Shown piece by piece: positions 59,521 to 64,000 of a stretch of DNA of 64,000 nucleotides. Position numbers and translations under genes: made by a program. Source of the stretch: Poa pratensis (Eukaryota; Streptophyta; Magnoliopsida; Poales; Poaceae). Under the pieces are notes generated by a model. That model was not told the DNA's origin. It saw only the letters and a program-made list of their open reading frames with translations, and did no database searches. The stretch spans positions 44,204,347 through 44,268,346 of the forward strand of contig CAMZMU010000020.1 of NCBI GenBank assembly GCA_947311845.1. Reading direction: 5' to 3'. Position 1 is the first letter of the stretch. The number at the start of each line of letters is the position of its first letter.

Positions 59521-60905
59521 TATAGAGTTATATGTTAACACTCCTCCCCACCTTTGCTTACACAAACCATGGCTAACCTAATTCACGGGTGCCTGCCAAC
59601 AATCAACTTATCCATGGATGAGTGTCTATTTTATTATTTTATTTGATTACAATGGTCTAACCAGCTCTTTGCAAATTTAGTGACAAGCAGATGAAGCATG
59701 CAAGTCAAGGGTAAACTTTATTTAGCATGGAAGTTAATAATCTCTACTACTACTTCCTCATGAGCTACAAACAGTGGCACAATTAAGAATAAGTTGAAGG
59801 TTTTAAAGGTAGCACATGAAAATTTACTTGGAATGGTTTGGGAATACCATGCATAGGAATTTATAGTGGACTCTCATAGAATAACTTGGTTCAAGGATTT
59901 TGGATGCACTAGCAGCATTCCCGCTCAGTACAAGTGGAGGCTAGCAATAGACTGGGAAGCGAACAACGACGAGAGCAATAACTGTCATAATCATGCTTTG
60001 CGACAAAATAATATTAAACGAGGCATAAAAGTGAAATTACCACTCTGAGTCACAAAACATCATCGAGGCTTGATAGACTTTTTCTTTTTAGTCATAAACA
60101 TGTGTAAGCATGTTCTAAGTCGATCCAAATAAATTCTTCAGAGGAGGATACCACAACACCATACTATCTTATGAACAAAACAATGCATGCTAATGTCTAC
60201 ATGACATACTATACAACCTTAGCAAGTTGAAACTAATCATAAGAAAACATGAACTACCAAGTAAACATTAGTCACACAGCATCTATCATGACAAGCTAGA
60301 GCATGATCATACGGATAAATATATGTACAAAAATGAAATCAAATAGAGTTCATACCAGCCTTCTTACCCCGTCCACTTCACCATATATCGTCATTATTGC
60401 TTTTCACTTGCACGGCTGAATGATATGAAAATGATAACCAAGCCCACGTGGCGTCACGGATATAAGCTGAACCATGTATCAACTATACAAATAAAAGAAG
60501 AAGATAAAATATTTTTGGATTTTCGAATGTAAAAACAAGAATCGAAACAAACAAATAACCAAGGAAAAACTTTTTGGGTTTTTGGAGAGCAAAAAAATAA
60601 CAAAGAAAGGAAAGCTTATAAAACAAAAAAGATCAACAAGAAAGAAAACAAAAACCAAAACCGAAAGACACAAACAAAAGCCAGAGAAATAAAGGAAATA
60701 TTTTGGGTTTTTTATTTTCTCAAAATAAAACGAATGCAAGAAATAAAACTAAACATGAATGAAAGCGAATATACAAAGTATCGATGAACAACCGACATAT
60801 ATAATGAATAAGACAATATGAATGAGATATCGGTGAGAACATGTACTCCCCCAAGCTTAGGCTTTTGGCCCAAGTTGGGAATCAATTGTAGCGGCTCCAT
60901 GGGTT

Positions 60906-62064
60906 CTACCCTGGCGCGTCATAGGACGGCCAAGATGGCTGATGTGGCTGAGAGGAAGACGCTCCTCCGTCCTGGTGCTGGTATGAAGAGCCCTCTCTGT
61001 AGTAGTACAGGAAGATCCCTGCTCCTGATGCATTGTCCTCCTCATGGGCCTCCTCCATGGCAGGCCCGGTGTACGTCGAAGGCGCAAGATATGCGTTCAG
61101 CTCATCCTCTGAAAACGACCATCCTTGCCTGGCATCATGGTTAACCAAGAGAGGTGCTGGCAGGCGAACTAGCCGCTCAGAGTTAGTGGCAAACAGCAGC
61201 TCATAAAACATGTTATCATGTATGGACGAACAGGTGACAAAACCATGGTCCTTCATGGACCTGAGATCAATTCTCACAACAGGAAGCTCATAATCAGAAG
61301 GATCAAGATGTTGGTCAGATGCAGCAAGAATGCGAAGCAATGATGCCTCCATAAACAGGTCCCTTCCCGCCGTTAGTGGAAAGACGACGAGCAATTAAAG
61401 CACCAATATTATAAGTTCTATCCTTTGTAAGTGCAGCAACAGTAATAGCAAGATCAAGACTAGTAATGTTGCTAGTATTGTCCCTAGCAACAATACATCT
61501 AGCAATGTAATAAGCAAAATACCGCACAGCTGGAAATTGAATGTTTCGAATTTTACCACGCCGAGCGGTGCGGCTATCTCCCTGGCATAGCTCCATGTAG
61601 AGGGTCTTAAGAAAGTCGGGCTGCTCCGTAATCTTCTTGGATGTTCCTCAACCGGGAACACGTATGATCCTACAAAACATAGAAAGATCCATCTTGCAAG
61701 CTTTGTTGTAAATGTTAAATCCAACAGTGGGTTTATATTCAGAAGTGTTGAATTTAAAACTTTGTACAAATGACATAGTAAGCTTCGCATATTGGGGCTG
61801 CTCATCGGCCACAAAATCTTCCAGCCATGCATTACAGATTAGCTCACTAAAATCTTCAAATATACCTGCAGCACTTAAGAAATCATAGCAAGGATAAACT
61901 GAAGGGCACACAGGTTCTTCACGTTCAACCTCCATAATCTCCGGTGCCACCAAATCTTCATCATCATATGGCATAATCGGAGGGTTGGAACCAGAGGATC
62001 TTGTCACCCTAGTGGAGGTGGATGCCTTCCTAGCAAGTATCTCCCCATAGGTGTACTTGTCCAT
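60906..62064 (-). pseudogene. Gypsy-associated extra ORF (ORF1/env-position type)
   Basis: Starts at the ATG at 62064 (MDKYTYGEILARKASTSTRV), preceded by a spliceable leader. The frame continues with LICNAWLEDFVADEQPQYAK and FNIYNKACKMDLSMFCRIIR to a stop (61648). In a shifted frame come LYMELCQGDSRTARRGKIRN, VRYFAYYIARCIVARDNTSN and DLAITVAALTKDRTYNIGAL (to 61315). A third frame (61394-60906) has KDHGFVTCSSIHDNMFYELL and ends in GGASSSQPHQPSWPS. This matches the type of extra ORF seen in Athila-like Gypsy lineages, whose function is unknown. Two frameshifts break it. Confidence 0.55.
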
Positions 62065-62836
62065 CTCTCTTTTCTGAAATTTTTAACAAGTCTCATAAAA
62101 AATGAATTTGGTGCATAGAAATCATGGACAACACTATAGGAACTACAAGAGAGCTAAACCATGCATCAAAACTAGATAATAAATTCTTAAACAAGCATGC
62201 AAGCTCACTTAACAAGTCACCTACAGCAGCAAAATACTCAAGATACACAAAACCATTCAAAATTTTGATTGGATAATTGGAGGAGTCACATACCGGAGAA
62301 CAAATGGTCCAACTCTCAGCGGAAATGATTGGCTGAGCAAGGAGATTGAAAATTTCGAGCAAGAACACGAGCTTGGGCAATGGCAAAGCGAGTTTTTGGG
62401 CAAGAGAAAGGATGGAGAGGAAGCTCACCTTTTGGAGGGCCAGGTGGGCCCCAGGCGGTTGTGGCACGCGACCAAGGGGGTGGCCACTCCCAGGGGTCGC
62501 CTGCACCCCTGGTGGGTCCCCTTGGTCAGCCCCAGGTGCCATTGTGCCTCATTTTTTAAACAAAATTTTGTGTAATTTTTCCACGTATTTTTGACAACTT
62601 TTATTTTTGGTTTTTTTCAGGGTTTTAAATAATGATTGAATTGCAGAAATGATTTTTAGAAATGAGCTAAAACAACACAAACTAAACATGCAGAAATACT
62701 AAAATGAGTAATAAGAGAGGATAAGAATGGAAGTCATTGATTTATGCATGTAAAATAAACTTGTTAGCAAGGTTGATCAAGTCTTGCAACCAAACATATT
62801 TTACATGACATAAAAACTTTGAACTCCGTGAAACAA

Positions 62837-64000
62837 TCATGTTACCTCTATTTTGAGAGATATTGTCCTAACCATAATAATATGATATTCTTTATGATGC
62901 TCATATATAGGACAATCAATGGCTCCAATTTTGATGGTATCAATATTTGATATTGAATTTAAACCATATGTCTTGTCAATCTTTTTTGGGAAATAAACCG
63001 TGTGCTCTTTATCATTGACAATGAAAGTGACCTTCCATTTGTTACAATCAATAACAGCCCCTGCAGTGTTAAGAAAAGGTCTTCCAAGAATAATAGACAT
63101 GTTGTCATCCTCAGGCATATCCAAACAACAAAATCCGTTAAGATTAAACAATTAGCAACTTCGACAGGAACATCCTCACACATACCAATAGGAACATCAG
63201 TAGATTTATCAGCCATTTGCAAAGAAATATCATGTCGTATTAGCTTATCTAAATAAAGTCTCTTATAAAGAGAGAATGTCATTACACTTACTCCTGCACC
63301 AAGATCACATAAAGCAGTTCTCACATAATTATTTTTAATTGAGCAAGGAATAGTGGTATACCTGGATCTCCAAGCTTCTTGAGAATTTTACCATTGAAAG
63401 AATAATTAGCAAGCATAGTGGAAATCTCCTCATTACGAATTGTTCTCTTATTAGAAACAATATCTTTCATATACTTGGATTAAGGAGGAAACTTATAGCA
63501 TCAGTCAAAGGGTTTGGCAAAAACAAGGGTTTCATCCACTCACAAAATTTATTGTAGTGTTCCTCTTCTTTTGTTTTATATTTCTTATTAGGAAAAGGCA
63601 TAGGTTTTTGCACCCAAGGTTCTCTTTCACTACCATGCTTCCTAGCAACAAGTTCTTCCCTATTATATTTCTTTTGTTTAGGAATTTTTTCAGGTTCTTC
63701 TTCACTTTATTTTTTATTAGAAGCATTATCTTTATCATTCTCATTAACATGTTCATTACCACTTTCAGTTTCAGCATCAGAAATAGATATACTATTTGGA
63801 TTTTCCTCAAGTTCCTTATCATTACTAGGTTCATTAGACTCCATAGTTCTCTTATGTTTCTTCTTCTTTTTCGTTTTAGGAGAAATAACAACATTATTAT
63901 TAGCCAATTGAAAGTCTTGTTCAATTCTTTAAGGATGTCCCTCAGGATATAAAGGATCCTGAGTGGCAGCACTACCTCTAGTTTTAACACTATAAGCATG
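62837..64000 (-). pseudogene. Gypsy Gag C-terminus and aspartic protease
   Basis: Runs in from the window edge. Gag-end words near 63590-63500 read KPMPFPNKKYKTKEEEHYNK and FCEWMKPLFLPNPLTDA. Protease (63324-62837) has ALCDLGAGVSVMTFSLYKRL. The retropepsin catalytic motif D-S/T-G appears as DLGAG in this lineage, with Asp, Gly and Ala-Gly in place. It continues DDNMSIILGRPFLNTAGAVI, the conserved ILGRPFL flap region, and KVTFIVNDKEHTVYFPKK. Frameshifts near 63150 and 63400 break the frame. A charged Lys-rich segment with KTKKKKKHKRTMESNEPS lies at about 63850. Confidence 0.75.

Larger units (their letters stand above)
59530..64000 (-). mobile_element. Gypsy-type LTR element, minus orientation, pol-deleted, running off the window
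   Basis: On the minus strand the order is Gag C-terminus and protease (64000-62837), an AT-rich spacer, an extra ORF (62064-60906), and a purine-rich word AAGCTTGGGGGAGTACATGT at about 60845. Long AT-rich non-coding sequence follows (60840-59530), characteristic of the 3' part of large Triticeae Gypsy elements. Reverse transcriptase, RNase H and integrase, which should follow protease, are absent. The LTR limits and TSD are outside view or not identifiable. Confidence 0.65.

Noticed and set aside
59500..59530. Helitron 3' terminus at TATGACTCTTAGTATATAGA
   Set aside because: No CTRR end with a preceding stable hairpin could be confirmed, and no matching 5' TC end was found.
62837..63324. Viral aspartic protease
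   Set aside because: The ILGRPFL and DLGAG pattern and the neighbouring Gag words are those of plant Gypsy retrotransposons; nothing indicates a virus.

Overview
The window looks like nuclear DNA of a grass of the wheat/barley tribe (Triticeae). The evidence is intron-containing plant genes, a BARE1/WIS/Angela-type Copia LTR, Stowaway MITEs with CTCCCTCCGTTC ends, PIF/Harbinger elements flanked by TTA/TAA, plant L1-type LINE tails, and nested LTR elements with 5-bp target-site duplications (TSDs). No tRNA, rRNA, CRISPR or bacterial-style operon was seen. Only one convincing host gene is present. It is an SCD2-like coiled-coil trafficking gene on the minus strand, 36938-48649, with a possible alternative first exon at 52696-53070.

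Region 1-14.5 kb is transposon debris. It holds a DNA transposon with CACACGG-type subterminal repeats, split by a solo Copia LTR (1676-3673, TSD TTGTC). It then holds a truncated Harbinger-type element with a broken captured gene, two 5'-truncated LINEs, a complete Harbinger element (9260-11636, TSD TAA) with a decayed Myb-like/NAM-C-type gene, another broken captured gene, and a 1.06-kb element with about 235-bp inverted repeats around a GC-rich tandem-repeat core.

Region 14.5-32.7 kb is a stack of insertions dated by TSDs. Short-LTR element C (14523-20671, TSD TGGTT) holds a Harbinger element (15711-18278, TSD TTA) and a LINE (TSD ATAGTGGT) inside one LTR. Just beyond it, non-autonomous LTR element A (20702-32723, TSD GAAAG) is interrupted by a younger related element B (23243-28430, TSD AACTA). 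A and B encode a zinc-knuckle Gag-like protein that was fused to an unusual Cys/His-repeat region, and no polymerase or integrase is visible.

Region 32.7-53.1 kb holds a hAT element (TSD GGTGGATG), a Harbinger transposase remnant and the SCD2-like gene. The largest intron of that gene carries a decayed Copia element (38180-42114, TSD AACTG). One other intron appears to be GC-AG. Upstream lie a Stowaway MITE, a Harbinger transposase remnant, a deleted Harbinger element with 25-bp terminal inverted repeats (TIRs) and a 62-bp perfect palindrome, and an exon that looks like the classical SCD2 N-terminus.

Region 53.1-64 kb starts with an unclassified AT/AG-rich island with gene fragments, a Stowaway MITE and tandem repeats. 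It ends with a minus-strand Gypsy-type element, running off the window, whose protease is followed by an extra ORF without reverse transcriptase. Coordinates of LTR and TIR elements are supported by matching TSDs. All identifications come from reading sequence without database searches.
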